Positions 11,261 to 21,545 of a DNA stretch of 30,876 bases are shown one piece after another (position 1 is the stretch's first letter; every line of letters begins with the position of its first letter). The stretch spans positions 1-30,876 of the forward strand of contig JAANSK020295933.1 of assembly GCA_011763485.2 (NCBI GenBank), written 5' to 3'. Made by a program: the position numbers and the translations under genes. The DNA comes from Isoetes engelmannii (Eukaryota; Streptophyta; Lycopodiopsida; Isoetales; Isoetaceae). The notes beneath the pieces were generated by a model. That model did not search any database. It had not been told where the DNA came from and saw nothing but the letters and a program-made list of their open reading frames with translations.

Positions 11261-12170
11261 GCATTGCAGATAGTAGCTGGTGGATTCTAGGAAGAGGTTA
11301 CCATAACTGGCTTTATCAACTAATGATCTATAAGTTGAGCTTGCCCCTCATTTAGTCTCCCCAGACTAACCCCTTACAGTGGTTGTAGCTCCAAACGAGG
11401 ATCGAAACAGCTGAGATTGAATTGAGATGGAGCGGATACAAGGGAGAGTGATGTTTAAATTAACAGACTTGTGGAGCTTCTTCAACACCAGATGCGATAA
11501 TAGGGGCCATACAAAGTTGCAAGAGATGACTGATATTCTTGCTACCTTCTTCTCACCTTATTATGTGAAGGAAGAGATTAAAGACAACAGTAGCTCCATG
11601 GAAGCAAGCTTAAGTGGCTATATTTGTGTGCCAGCTTCCAGGTCTTATACTGTCAAAGTCAACTTAATTGTCAATTGGAGTGTTAAATATCACGGCTCAA
11701 ATCATTATAAGACATGGAAGCTGGCACACAGATATAGCCACTTAAGTCTGCTTCCATGGAGCTACTGAGGTCTTTAGTCTCATCCTTCACATAAGGTGAG
11801 AAGAAGATAGCAAGAATACCAGTCATCTCTTGCAACTTTGTCAGGTCCATATTGTCGCATCTGGTGACGAAGAAGCTCCACAAGTTTGTCAATTTAAACG
11901 TCACTCTCCCTTGTAACCGCTCCATCTCAATTTAGTCTCAGCGATTTCGATCCCCGTCTGGAGCTACAACCACTGTAAGGGGATAGTCTGGGGAGACTAA
12001 GTGAGGGGCAAGCTCAACTTATAGATCATGCACATGCTATTTGTTAGCATAATTCAACAATAGCGTTTATAATTAGACATCATCATTGGGATTAGTTCTT
12101 AAAAGTTCATCAGTTGACAAACCCAGTTATAGTAACCTCTTCATCGGAATCCATCAGCTACTATTTGCGA
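11261..12170. repeat. Large inverted repeat (fold-back), arms over 320 bp with a 56-bp spacer
   Basis: The core left arm (11323-11649) pairs with the right arm (11706-12029), around a spacer at 11650-11705. Outside the core, pairing continues between about 11261-11322 and 12108-12170; the right arm has about 80 extra bases there (12030-12107). The outer parts match the 3' end of the local LTR family (compare 17330-17420), so the structure is two head-to-head copies of an LTR-end plus leader segment. The arms differ at scattered positions, so it is not a recent perfect copy. A transcript across it would fold into a long hairpin. Confidence 0.88.
11427..11925. other. Two convergent, near-identical short reading frames in the fold-back arms
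   Basis: Left arm, plus strand from 11427, and right arm, minus strand from 11925, encode clearly related peptides of about 75 residues. Both start MER-[IL]-QGRV and share KLT-x-LWSFF, TRCDN, TKLQEMT, ILA-x-FFSPY and the block LSGYICVPAS. They are open across the whole arm. I recognise no family. They could be the beginning of a protein of the local retroelement, a captured host exon, or frames that stay open only because the duplication is not very old. No metal-binding, nucleotide-binding or membrane motif is visible. Confidence 0.45.
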
Positions 12171-12180
12171 TGGGAGGTGA

Positions 12181-12439
12181 TCAACCATCTTCAGTGGTGT
12201 CCTTCCCCGTAAATCTCTCTTGCTTAATGCTATGCATTACCTTGTGAATCTCATCCATGTCCTCATCCTTACTTTTGTCCTGGTTATTTGACAGCAAGCT
12301 AACACTCTCATCAATATCCTGTAACACATCTCCCAACAACTTCTCCAATTGGACTACATTTGCATTCTCTTCACCGCTTTCCGATGCCTCGGTTGCAGTT
12401 GGATCCATAACATGTTGCAAGTTAACATTCATCTTCTAA
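12181..12439 (-). other. Short acidic reading frame, possible captured exon
   Basis: An open frame of 83 codons begins ATG at about 12432 and ends TGA at 12181. The product is acidic and polar, with an amphipathic stretch (LEKLLGDVLQDIDESVSLL) and the charged run DKSKDEDMDEIHK. The bases before the ATG read TTAG/AAG like a splice acceptor, and an AAG/GTAATG donor-like site follows the IHK codons, so it resembles an exon. It lies between the fold-back and the retroelement remnant, in opposite orientation to the latter. I recognise no family. Confidence 0.35.
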
Positions 12440-12530
12440 CATAAGTAACTAGACTCATAAATTTCACATTCAGTTTAATACAACCGAATTAATAGCATGC
12501 AAACGCATTCACTTTGAAAGAGTAAGTATA

Positions 12531-12742
12531 TTGCAAATCTTGGTGCTAACCAAACGGGAGTTATTGAAGTGCCAGGTATGATCAATCACCAAGCTGTTAA
12601 GTTTTGATATACCAATGTGGTAGTGCCTCGACTTAAGTTTCAATTAGGATAACTAAATAGTTTGGATGGATGATGATGAATTCCATCGACTTTATTTTAA
12701 ATTTAAGTCATGAGGACATTTTTTATTCAAGGGTGAGGCGAA
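12531..12742 (+). mobile_element. 3' end of a Ty3/gypsy-like internal region (remnant)
   Basis: This stretch matches 14793-15006 closely and ends in the same purine-rich ggtgaggcgaa just before the LTR start, which is the expected place of a polypurine tract. It is the tail of a separate element copy lying directly upstream of LTR copy B, and so shows a tandem array. Confidence 0.7.
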
Positions 12743-14010
12743 TGTAACGAACCTATAGCGGCGAAGAATAGAAATAATTTTAGTTGTGCATTATTAAAGG
12801 GAAGAAAACCATTAGTAAAGATATTTGCTATAAATGGATAAGAATAGACAAAAAGGAGATGTATATCGATTTTAAATTAGATACTAGAAATAGAAGTTAA
12901 AAAGCTATAGAAACGAATTATTCGAAGTTTTTAGAGCGAGCTTGGAGCAGGAGCAAAAGCAGTGATTGATCGTTGGAATGGGAAGAACTACGGTGAGTGG
13001 GATGTTGCTATGAAGCATACAGTGAATTAAACATTGATCATAGTGATGCATTGACGGGATTGTGATGGCTTGGAGCCATTGTTTGTTTACTTGCATGTTT
13101 GTGTTGTAGAAGGCGTATAAAAAATTCCTGGTAGAAGGATGTTGGCTTTGCTAATACTTTTCTTCATCTAAAGTCCTCTTGAATGCTTTCTTTTGCTTTT
13201 TTTTCTCATCTAACCATCTTATTATGCTTTGCTTTACATTGAAGGTTGAGATCAGAGCTCTCAAAACATTGTTTGGGTTGTCTAAAATCCCTGTTAAATC
13301 TTGAAACCATTGGAATCTAACCTTTTGTGCAACATTCCGGCAAATAGTTTGTGGATTCTAGCCTGTCAGCTTCTATTCCGGCATGTCTGCACAGTAGACC
13401 TGTGATACCTATTTTACTCTTTACAGTCACTCTCTTAATCAACTTCTATCTTTTAAAACCATTAAGACTTTGTAGGCTAGTTGGTTGGGACCTTTGGTTG
13501 TTGCCTTGCAGGCTTACGTTCAAGTCTAGCCAAAAGTACTTTTTATAAATTCTTCCTAAATCTTTTAGACCTTTTTTTGATGATGTATTCCCCTTGCCCG
13601 ATGTCTAGGTTCAAACCCGACCAACAACATATTTTTTACTCTAGTGTTTTGGCCATTGTTAGTCATTTTTTTTGTCCACAAAATAGATATAAAATTCACT
13701 CCAGTGTTTCCTTAGGTGAAGTACCCATAGTTAACAAGGGTATATTGGATAATTATGCATGATATGTAAAATCTGCCTAGGAGTGTACTTGAGTATTGAT
13801 AATTTTGTTATTGCTAGTTGTCATGGAATGTGTGCCTTCCAATATATGAAGTTTTTTATGGGTTCTTATGCATGTTGTGACTTTGGAGTTCTTGTTGTTA
13901 TCACTGGAGTCATTGTAATGAATCTCTAAAGAATGTGCATTCCCGACTAATGCATCGGGTTGGATGTGCTTTAGCGCATTGAATCCCACATATGGCTATT
14001 GCGTGAGAAG
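12743..14010 (+). mobile_element. Ty3/gypsy-like LTR copy B (about 1.27 kb)
   Basis: It starts TGTAACGAACC directly after a polypurine-like stretch. Its first part matches copies A and C; its last part (about 13800-14010) matches 11100-11260 and 17150-17310. It is shared by the remnant on its left and the gag-bearing segment on its right. It contains tRNA-like promoter boxes near 13473-13618 and is an old, diverged fossil. Confidence 0.65.
13473..13618 (+). repeat. tRNA-like SINE head inside LTR copy B (candidate)
   Basis: TAGGCTAGTTGG (13473-13484) fits a Pol III A box at 11 of 12 positions. GTTCAAGTC (13518-13526) lies 33 nt downstream as a B box. A second perfect B-box-like GGTTCAAACCC is at 13608-13618, with a counterpart in LTR copy A (GGTTCGAATCC, 10953-10963). 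I see no clear tail or target duplication. Confidence 0.35.
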
Positions 14011-15006
14011 CGAGACGTGGATGCATGGATTCGAGATATAGAATTTTATTTTCAAGTGAAGAAGACTGCGCCAATGAGAAAGGCTAAAATTGCGGACATG
14101 CTTCCTACGAGCTATGCAAAAATTTGGTGGGACGATTACAAGAAGGTGCATAAATTAGAGTTTGGGCAAATTGAGTGGGATACATTTAAGAAAGCTTTCA
14201 ACCTTCATTATATGCCCAGGGGATTTATCTTGAAGAAGATGCACGAGTTCCTTAATTTGCAGTAGGAATTCAGTACTGTGGATGAGTATGTCATCAAGTT
14301 TCAGCAGTTGCACCCTTACGGACCTCCCTTTGAGGCAAAGCAGTTGGCCAACAAATTCATTAAAGGTTTGATCTCTGAGTTATCCATCTTCACATGAGGT
14401 GTTAACTATGAAAACTTGGGGGATGCTATTAGGGCAGCCAAGTATAAGAAGAAACTTGGAATTAGATGAACAAGAAAAGACAGCTTGAGTATTCAGAGAA
14501 TGGAAATAATAAGATAGGGTGTGGTGATAGAATGCAGCTTAAGAATACCAATGGAGGCAATCGTTCAAATAGCCTAAGTTCCTTGAGTCAGGAGCAGGGT
14601 AATAAATTAGCTGAGGAGGGGAAATGTTTTGAGTATTGGGAAAAGGGTCATATAGCACGAGATTGCAAATCAGCGTGGAAGCATGCAGATAACAATGGTG
14701 GAAAGGAACGAACTGATAGGAATGGGCATAAGTAGGAACTTGTTGGTGCTAAAGTGATGACCTTAGAGGATGCGGTGCGAGCGTTTGCTGCTATTGCAAA
14801 TCCTGGTGCTAACCAAGCAGGAGTTATTAAAGCACCAGGTATGATCAATCACCAAGCTGTTAAGTTTTGATATACGAATGCGGTAGTGCCTCAACTTAAG
14901 TTTCAATTAGGATAATTAAATAGTTTGGATGAATGATGATGAATTTCATCGACTTCGTCCTAAATTCAAGTCGTCAGGATATGACTTTATTCAAAGGTGA
15001 GGCGAA
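14011..15006 (+). mobile_element. Ty3/gypsy-like gag segment and 3' internal end (broken)
   Basis: The gag capsid-type domain is recognisable at about 14011-14400 (DAWIRDIEFYF, KIADMLP, IWWDDYK, WDTFKKAFNLHYMP). A zinc-knuckle-like region lies near 14620-14690. The 3' internal end and polypurine-like stretch (14793-15006) precede LTR copy C. No protease, reverse transcriptase or integrase lies between, so the copy is non-autonomous. It is a broken fossil with a handful of breaks. Confidence 0.8.
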
Positions 15007-15332
15007 TGTAACAAACCTATAGTGGTGAGGAATAGAAATAATTGTAGTTGAGAATTATTAAAAGGAAGAAAAACCATTGATAGAGATATTTGCTATAAAA
15101 TTGATAAAAGTAGAAAAAAAAGGAGATGTATTTAGATATCCCAAAATAGATGCAGGAAATAGAAAAGAAAAGCTTTAGAAATAATCTCTTAAAGGCTTTT
15201 GGAGCGAGCTTGGAGTATGAGCAATAGGCAATAGCAGTGGGCAATTGCTGGACTTAGGAAGAATTACGGTTTTTGTGTGTGGGAATTGTGATGATGCTTG
15301 TAGATTAGTTAGGGGCTTATTGTGTGTTGGAA

Positions 15333-15980
15333 GGGGAAACTTCCGGGAGCAAGGAGTTTCTGGGAGAAACTGGCCCTGGCGGCGCTGCCGATTGCCGCCG
15401 CTCTCGGCGGCGCTGCCAGGGCCAGTTTCTCCCAGAAACTCCCCTGCAATCGAAGTTTCCCTCCGTGACCTATTAGACCCAAAATTTCTCCAACCGAGCT
15501 TGCTACTTTTTCATTCTGATGCATCCTTGTTCCTTTTGATGCTTGCAGATCTAGAATAAGATCTGATGTTTGCAAAAATCTCCCCAACCTAGCTGCGAAG
15601 ATCTGTACTTAGCTATGCCGGAATAAAGGAATAATCTTCAAAACAGTAAAGCTCTGTAGCTATGCTCTGTAGCTGTGAAGCTTTGTAGCTATGCCGGAAT
15701 AAGGCTTCAAAAATCATGAAGCAGAACGTGAAACAATGAAGCCGTTCAAACAGTGGAACATATCGTTCAAAACCGCGAAGCTTTGTACTATGCTGGAAAT
15801 AGACCGTGACACAGAGCGGCTATGGCACATGGCATGGCCAGCGATCTTCATCGACGCAAAACATGTTGCTGATAGAAACCCTAGCGGCGCCACCAGATCG
15901 CCACTAGAAACCTAGACCCTAAAATCACCTGAAAAAAATAGTTGCTGAAATCGTCGGAAATTTCAGGGTCCTGTAGGTTA
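15333..15980. mobile_element. Unclassified about 650-bp insert with a strong GC-rich hairpin
   Basis: The insert is absent from LTR copy A, where gtgtgttgtaagg runs straight into cttggttgtgg. It begins with a near-perfect palindrome: arms 15334-15391 and 15404-15461 around a 12-base loop. The remainder holds short repeats of a gctctgtagctatg-like word (about 15600-15790) and an A-rich end. No reading frame of note was found. It could be a fold-back or MITE-like element or a filler fragment; target duplications are ambiguous. Confidence 0.55.
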
Positions 15981-16279
15981 CGTATGGCTTGGTTGTGGTT
16001 AATCGGAGTCGGTTCTTGATGTCTTTGGAGCCATGTCTTCTTTGAATAATTGTTTTGTTTACAGTATATTTTGTGTAGGAAGAAAATTGGCCCGTTGTGC
16101 TTACCCTGTTTTAATTTGGCAATCCAGCATTCTTATTCCTAAGCTCAAACTTATGCGATGGATCTGAGACAATACCTTTTAACTATCTCAAATTTTTTCT
16201 AGATTGTCTCAGATATAGGTTCCAGTTGAAGGACGTTCTATCCAACACTTTCTCAAGCTTCACATATGCATACCTATAA

Positions 16280-17100
16280 GGGGGGTTTCCCATGGGCATC
16301 GAGCCCGACTACTTTCTGCCAAATGATTTCTGCGATCATCTTTGCAACCTATACAGAAAGTATCTTGTCCCAATTTCTTGACCCTCAGGTCTTTGACCTG
16401 AAATTGATCTAATGGCTGATATTTTTCCCCCATGCATCATCCGGCTCAGATTTTCAGGAAAATTTCTACAAGTTTGCTGATCCATGGGAACCCAAAAACC
16501 TTGCTCCAGATGAGCATTCAGGTTTGAGGTTCTCTGCTTCTCAAGCTTAGATCTTAGCATGTCTAAGATCTTAGCCGGGTGGACGTACTCTTGGGAGAAG
16601 ACCATTAATCTCCTCCTCTTCCATAGGATCCATATCAACCACGACTTGCAAATATGGATTGCTTGAACGAGCTCCACTCTAGCAGATAGAGCCCCAAAAT
16701 AACATCTTTGATTGATATAGTGCAGCCAAATGCCTCCAAAACACTCTTCCATGTAGCCTGAATGTCCAGACAGTCAATGAAACAATGTTCTATGGTCTCC
16801 TCCACCATATGACACAGAGGGCACTCAGGTTGCAGGCCGAAAGCAAACTTACTCACTGAATGATTTACCCTTGGGACTCTATGAATTACTTGCCACAATA
16901 AAGTGTTCACCCGTGAGGGGAGAACATTCTTCCAAATACATTTGCATACCCGCTTAAGCTGGTGTGTCTCTATCTGGGTATTCCACTTGGCGGGTAAATG
17001 CAACATTTCATTACAATGAAGCAATCTATAACATGTGGAAACTAAAGAACCTTCCCATAGAGAGCTGTGAGTCACTATAAAGTTGCCCACCATAGGCCTG
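16280..17100 (-). mobile_element. L1-type LINE fragment (ORF2 C-terminal region)
   Basis: The minus-strand frames at 17108-16635 and 16752-16336 encode the zinc-binding reverse-transcriptase C-terminus: WKNVLPSRVNTLLWQVIHRVP, then ECPLCHMVEETIEHCF with its C-x2-C and H-C ligands, then KSWLIWILWKRRRLMVF. It differs clearly from the LINE at 4.9-10.8 kb and so belongs to another family or an older lineage. It has no poly-A tail at its 3' side (16280) and lacks everything upstream, so both ends are truncated. One frame change separates the two pieces. Confidence 0.8.
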
Positions 17101-17420
17101 GCATTCATGTTTTATTTAGTAGTGTATCCTTGCTTGCATATATATGGTTGTTGGGTACTTGAAATTAATTGTTAAAGAATATGCACTCCAGACTAACGCA
17201 GCAGACTAACGCATCGGCTGGACGTGCTAGCGTTGAACCCGTCTCTCACTGGAGCCTGAGAGGAATGGCGCGAGTGCTCCCACGCATGGCTATTGCGTGA
17301 GAAGCGAGAGTTTGATCACCACGCATTGCAAATAGTAGCTGGTGGATTCCAACAAAAAGGTTACCGTAACTGGCTTCTACAACTCATGAACTTTTAAGAA
17401 CTAATCCCAATGTTGATGTC

Positions 17421-17842
17421 TAGTTATAAATGAACTCGGCAGGCTTGTCACAGGATAGAATCTCGTAAGTAATCAATTTAGTTCATTTAGAGTTGTACCA
17501 TCCATTTACAGATCTCATACTTTATACTCGTGTTAAAACCATTTCATTATATATTCAAACCATCCAAATCTTGGACACAGTCCATAAAGGGACTCTTAAA
17601 AAGATTATCCCGCTGCAAAGAACTTAAATATGCCCAAGTTAAGATGCAACAACTTAATGCCAAACAATATAAATATGACAGGAGATGCCAGCTTCAGAGG
17701 TTTTAAACTGACTATTCACTGCCAAAAGTGATTTTTCAGTCACAAGCACATGGAAGTGGCATCAAAATAAATACTAGACACATGACTGCTTGTATGGCCT
17801 TACTTGATGCAGAAACAGATCGGTCTGAACGATATAAAGGAA
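17421..17842 (-). other. 3' flank of the SDR gene
   Basis: These are 420 AT-rich bases between LTR copy C and the SDR stop codon. They must hold its 3' UTR and polyadenylation site. I see no exact AATAAA on the minus strand. Confidence 0.4.
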
Positions 17843-19097
17843 CTAGGGAACTTTGAAAAGGTTCCATGGACCCATGTTAGAAAGATTTCCGTCAACCACA
17901 ATGTTTTGGCCACTTATAAACCGCATTTCATCACTAGCCAGTGCCAGATATGTGTTTGCAAGCTCCTCAGGTGCTAGCAATCGAGTCAGATCCTGCCTTT
18001 GCACTGGATCAATCCTAGTTTTCCTAGTAGCAGCTACCATATCAGGGTAAAACTTTTCTAATTCATCCAGAACTCCAGTCTCAACACAGCCTGGAGAAAC
18101 ACAATTAATCCTAATTCCATGTTGAGCTAGCTCTGCAGCAGCACTTTTGACAACACCCAATACTCCACATTTGCTAATGGCATAGGGATGATAAGCCAAT
18201 CCTGATGCTACAGTGGCTATGCTTGCTGTGAGGAGTATACAGCCAGATTTAGCAGGTATCATAGCCCTGGCTGCATGTTTTACCCCTAAGCACATCCCTC
18301 TTAAGTTGATCCTTAAAACATAATCAAGATCTGCAGCATCCATGTCAACTATGGATACGGTCGGCGTGGCGCGCAAGACTCCAGCATTGTTCAACATGAT
18401 ATCAAGGCGGCCATGCTTACTTACTGCCAGATCTACCAAGGCCTTAATGTCCTCCTCCATGTTGACATCACAATAAGAAAATAAGCTATCTTGCCCTAAT
18501 TTTTTTGCCAAGGCTGCCCCACTCTTATCATCAATATCACCAATAATCACCTTTGCTCCATGATGAGTGAATAATTCTGCTGTTTTAGCACCAATCCCCT
18601 TTGCTGCACCTGTAATCACTGCTATCTTGCCCTCCAACCTAATTTTAAACCAGTTTCTTCTATTTAATTATGTAAACATTCGAATTTGAAACCTTATGAT
18701 CACAGAGTAAAGAGTTCAAAGACCTTTTAGAAGTAAGATTTGCATCCGTCGACAAGTACTTGTTAGCGAAGAAAGAAGAGCATTTGTAGTTTGAGCTCGC
18801 GAAAACCCTTCTGAGTAACAAGGAAACAGAGGCAGAATACGGCATCAAATTGTGCAACGGGCACACAAAGGGAAAAAACGGAAAAATATAACGGAGAAGA
18901 TGTTTTCGGAAGAGGAAGAAGACATACCTGAGCAAGGCCATCTGGCTGCGCGCCCATGTTGCTGTTCTTGCATATCTTGTCAAGAAAAAGTAGTACGACT
19001 CTAAGCACGCTGCGCAACTTGAATTTAATAGACCGAACTTTGGAATTTGTACAATATTGTCGGAGGTTCCATGGACACATGCATAGGGGCATAGCAT
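17843..19097 (-). CDS. Short-chain dehydrogenase/reductase (secoisolariciresinol dehydrogenase-like), 2 exons
   Basis: Exon 1 is 18928-19097 (ATG at 19095-19097; an in-frame TGA lies upstream) and exon 2 is 17843-18638. The CAG/GTATGT donor and TTAG/G acceptor make Arg across the junction. The product is about 321 aa. Classical SDR core: cofactor glycine motif TGAAKGIG (66-73), an Asp ending beta-2 in VIIGDID that favours NAD, NNAG (140-143), catalytic Ser in LLTASIA (196), Tyr and Lys in YAISK (209 and 213) and SPG (238-240). Known: plant SDR110C enzymes of this shape oxidise or reduce small alcohols such as lignans, terpenes and xanthoxin. The substrate here cannot be inferred. The 57-residue N-terminal extension is Arg-rich near its end (TRYARTATWARSQ) and could be a mitochondrial or plastid presequence. 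Met53 would give a 269-aa form without it. Confidence 0.9.
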
Positions 19098-19271
19098 CTC
19101 CACCAAGACTTCTAATCATGTCGAAGGTTCTTTCTGACAGTGTGATTTCCATATTATATTTAATCCGGCCATAAAGGGGTGGTTAATCAGGCCATCCAGC
19201 CAGGGAATTTGACCTCCGATATCACCCAAGTGGTTAATCCGGTCAAAAGTGATTAATTCGGCCAAAAAAAT

Positions 19272-19333
19272 CAAGCGTAGAACTGCGCGACAGGGCAGAA
19301 ACCAAGCGTAAAACTGCGCGACAGGGCAGAAAC
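19272..19333. repeat. 31-bp tandem duplication upstream of the SDR gene
   Basis: Copies at 19272-19302 and 19303-19333 differ at one base. The GC-rich unit (core actgcgcgacagggcag) lies about 200 bases upstream of the SDR start codon, so it is in or near the promoter. Confidence 0.85.
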
Positions 19334-21335
19334 TTTAATCGGACGGTCGTTGCTGCTCTATGTGCAGCTTGATCCGATTTAAAAAACATTACAATCGCTT
19401 TGTCTGCCCTTGTATGCCAGATTGATGAAGAGAGGAAGGGATTTGAGGCAAAACAAAGATAAAAGAAGGGGCTAAAACAGTTGGTTTTTGGGCTCCAAAC
19501 TGCGTAGTTCTTCGTGGCTGTTACTAGATGGTCAGACTAACCACATCCGTGGCCAAATTTTAGGTAATAAATATAGGCTTCCCATCTATTTGTGCAAAAC
19601 AGGGTTTTGCTCCTTGCAAGAAATTCTTGAGCACATATAATCAGTAAAGGCGTTAATCATTCAAGATGGTGATCTTGACAATTGCGTGAAAAACACGGCT
19701 TCCTTTCCAGTAAGGTGAGTAAGGTGACATGATCTATCTGGATATATCCATCTTAAGGGATGTTTCATCTTGGATGTCTAAATGAGTTAGAGGAGTTGGA
19801 CATGTAAGACATGATTTGGTGATTTTGTTGTGGCTGCTATGTGTCCATTTTTCTTCATTTGAGTTGGTGTCTTCCATTGATTTCCTGGAGTGACTACACA
19901 ATGTAGTGTATTAGAATCTCAACCCGTTGGATATCTCAGCATATAAATCCGGGATCAAAAGTGGGATCATTATAGGTGAGACGAAGTGGAATCAGAAGTG
20001 TTCATGGACGAGACTTTCAAGAACATGTCTCTTCAGGAGGCATTAGAGCAGAGACTAAGATTAGTAATAGGTTGTACGATGTGGTATGATGTGGTATATA
20101 AACATGAGTAAACAGCTGGAGTGGATTGGGCAAGATACGGTAGAACATATTGGGCATGAGGATCAAGGGCATTTGCGATGGACGTTCAGTATATATGAGG
20201 AGCGTTACCTACCATTCATCAATGGGGACTTCATCTTAGTAGGCTTTTTGCAGTTCTCTTGGTGTATTACTTAGAAGATCAACAAGTTCCTTGGGGACGC
20301 TCATCTGGAGTTGGAGCAATTCCTCAAGACTATTCCAGCTTCCTTGGTTGCTTCTAGAAGGTGGTCTTGTACAGTTGTTAGTCGAACATCTCTAGCTCTA
20401 TCCCATGTGTCTGACTAAATGTCATCTTTAGTGAAGTCTAGAAAGGGTGGTGCTTTTTAGTGTCTACTAATGACTTTCACTAGTTACATTTTTGTTGATA
20501 GTGCTCTCTAAGTTTCATTCCCATGTCATAGACGCTGTAGAGCTCAATCTGGCCTGAAATGATGGAGACAAATGTAGCATTCCAGTGGTCAAGAGTATAT
20601 CTCGGGATTACGTGAACTAATATGGCTTTGTGTGTTTGTCTAACAATTATTTCCTTAGGTGTTAGAGAGAGGAAATTGAAAGATTTTTGCATGTAGGTTA
20701 ATGCATAATTAAGTGGCTTGAAGATATAAGAGTTGCTTCAAATCTTGTCTAAGGTGAAAATCTGCCAAGTAGAAGCACAATTTCATCAAACAATAGAAAC
20801 TAGCAGTGAGCAGTCCTGTGGCAATGAGCAAGGAAGGGCTATCATCATAGACCCATGGATGTGGTGGTGAAAAAGTTACTGAAGTTTTAGAGACAATTGT
20901 TATAGAGATTTTGTTGGTTCAAGAACGAGAAGTATAGAACTAGAGTATATTGAAAATGACGAATTGTTGCAAACTGTTGTAAGAAGCATAAAGTCACACT
21001 AATACAGGCAAGATAAGTAGCTCATGTGGAAGTGATTAGTCTTCTTCTTATTGCATGTTTAAATTTATGATGCATAGAGATGAAAGGTTTTGACCTACCT
21101 GTATGATGTTGTTAAAGAATATAAGTTCAAGTTCTAGACAAGTTGGTTGTTGTCATGGAGATTTCCACTATATAGTGACGTCATGCTAGCTTTATTCGCA
21201 AAGAATATATTATAATGTATGTAATGGACCCAACAAATTCTTTTTCTTTTCTTTAGCATGCCAGACTAACCTCGACCCTATTCGTTCCTGCGATTCTAGC
21301 CTATCCACGAGTAGGTAAAATTTGAGATGGAGCTA
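19334..21335. other. About 2 kb without a recognised gene
   Basis: No reading frame here carries a recognisable domain. A plus-strand stretch at about 20086-20400 is open in pieces and looks weakly coding-like (for example FLGDAHLELEQFLKTIP), but I cannot place it in any family. It may be old transposon debris. Confidence 0.4.
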
Positions 21336-21545
21336 TTCCTGGCGGTTAGATGTCCAGTAATTAGGTTGAACGGTAGATGAAATTAGAAAAGGCCAAAATA
21401 TAGGAGCTCCAAATACCAAAGGACGTCAGTCTCTTCCAATTTCGTGGCGGTTGGAGATCCAGTAATTAGGTTGGATGGCTGACGAAAGTAGAAAAGGGCG
21501 AAATAGAGGAGATCCATATAACAAAGGACGTCAGTCTCTTCCGAT
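21336..21545. repeat. 105-bp tandem duplication
   Basis: Copies at 21336-21440 and 21441-21545 share the words ccagtaattaggttg and aaaggacgtcagtctcttcc and are roughly 85% alike by eye. The phase is exact (105 bp), and no indel is needed to align them. Confidence 0.85.

Larger units (their letters stand above)
4171..11325 (+). mobile_element. Ty3/gypsy-like LTR copy A, split by a LINE insertion
   Basis: The LTR starts TGTAACAAACC at 4171 and matches LTR copies at 12743 and 15007. LTR sequence runs 4171-4910 and resumes at about 10830-11325 on the other side of the LINE, so the LTR itself is roughly 1.25 kb. The shared 3' part (about 11065-11320) recurs at 13800-14010 and 17100-17400. By eye the copies differ by about 10-20% over their first 90 bases, so this is an old fossil that predates the LINE. 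There is no PBS I can name. Confidence 0.7.
15007..17420 (+). mobile_element. Ty3/gypsy-like LTR copy C, enlarged by two insertions
   Basis: It starts TGTAACAAACC at 15007. LTR sequence occupies 15007-15332, 15981-16279 and about 17100-17420. Between these lie a hairpin-bearing insert (15333-15980) and a LINE fragment (16280-17100). The first 320 bases and the middle part match copy A (4171-4490 and 4491-4785). The right end was placed where similarity to the inverted copy at 12060-12175 stops, so it is approximate. Confidence 0.65.

Noticed and set aside
11323-12029. Fold-back as a DNA-transposon (MITE) with terminal inverted repeats
   Set aside because: The arms run to the centre and their outer parts match the local LTR family; no target duplication was found, so recombined retroelement sequence explains it better.
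15245-15587. Two frames of about 100 codons over the hairpin insert
   Set aside because: They come from the GC-rich palindrome read on both strands; no domain.
18660-19152. Long minus-strand frames running through the SDR intron
   Set aside because: They read past a good GTATGT donor. The SDR core continues in frame only after splicing.
20480-20692. Minus-strand frame of 70 codons
   Set aside because: No recognisable motif, no splice or promoter support; likely chance.
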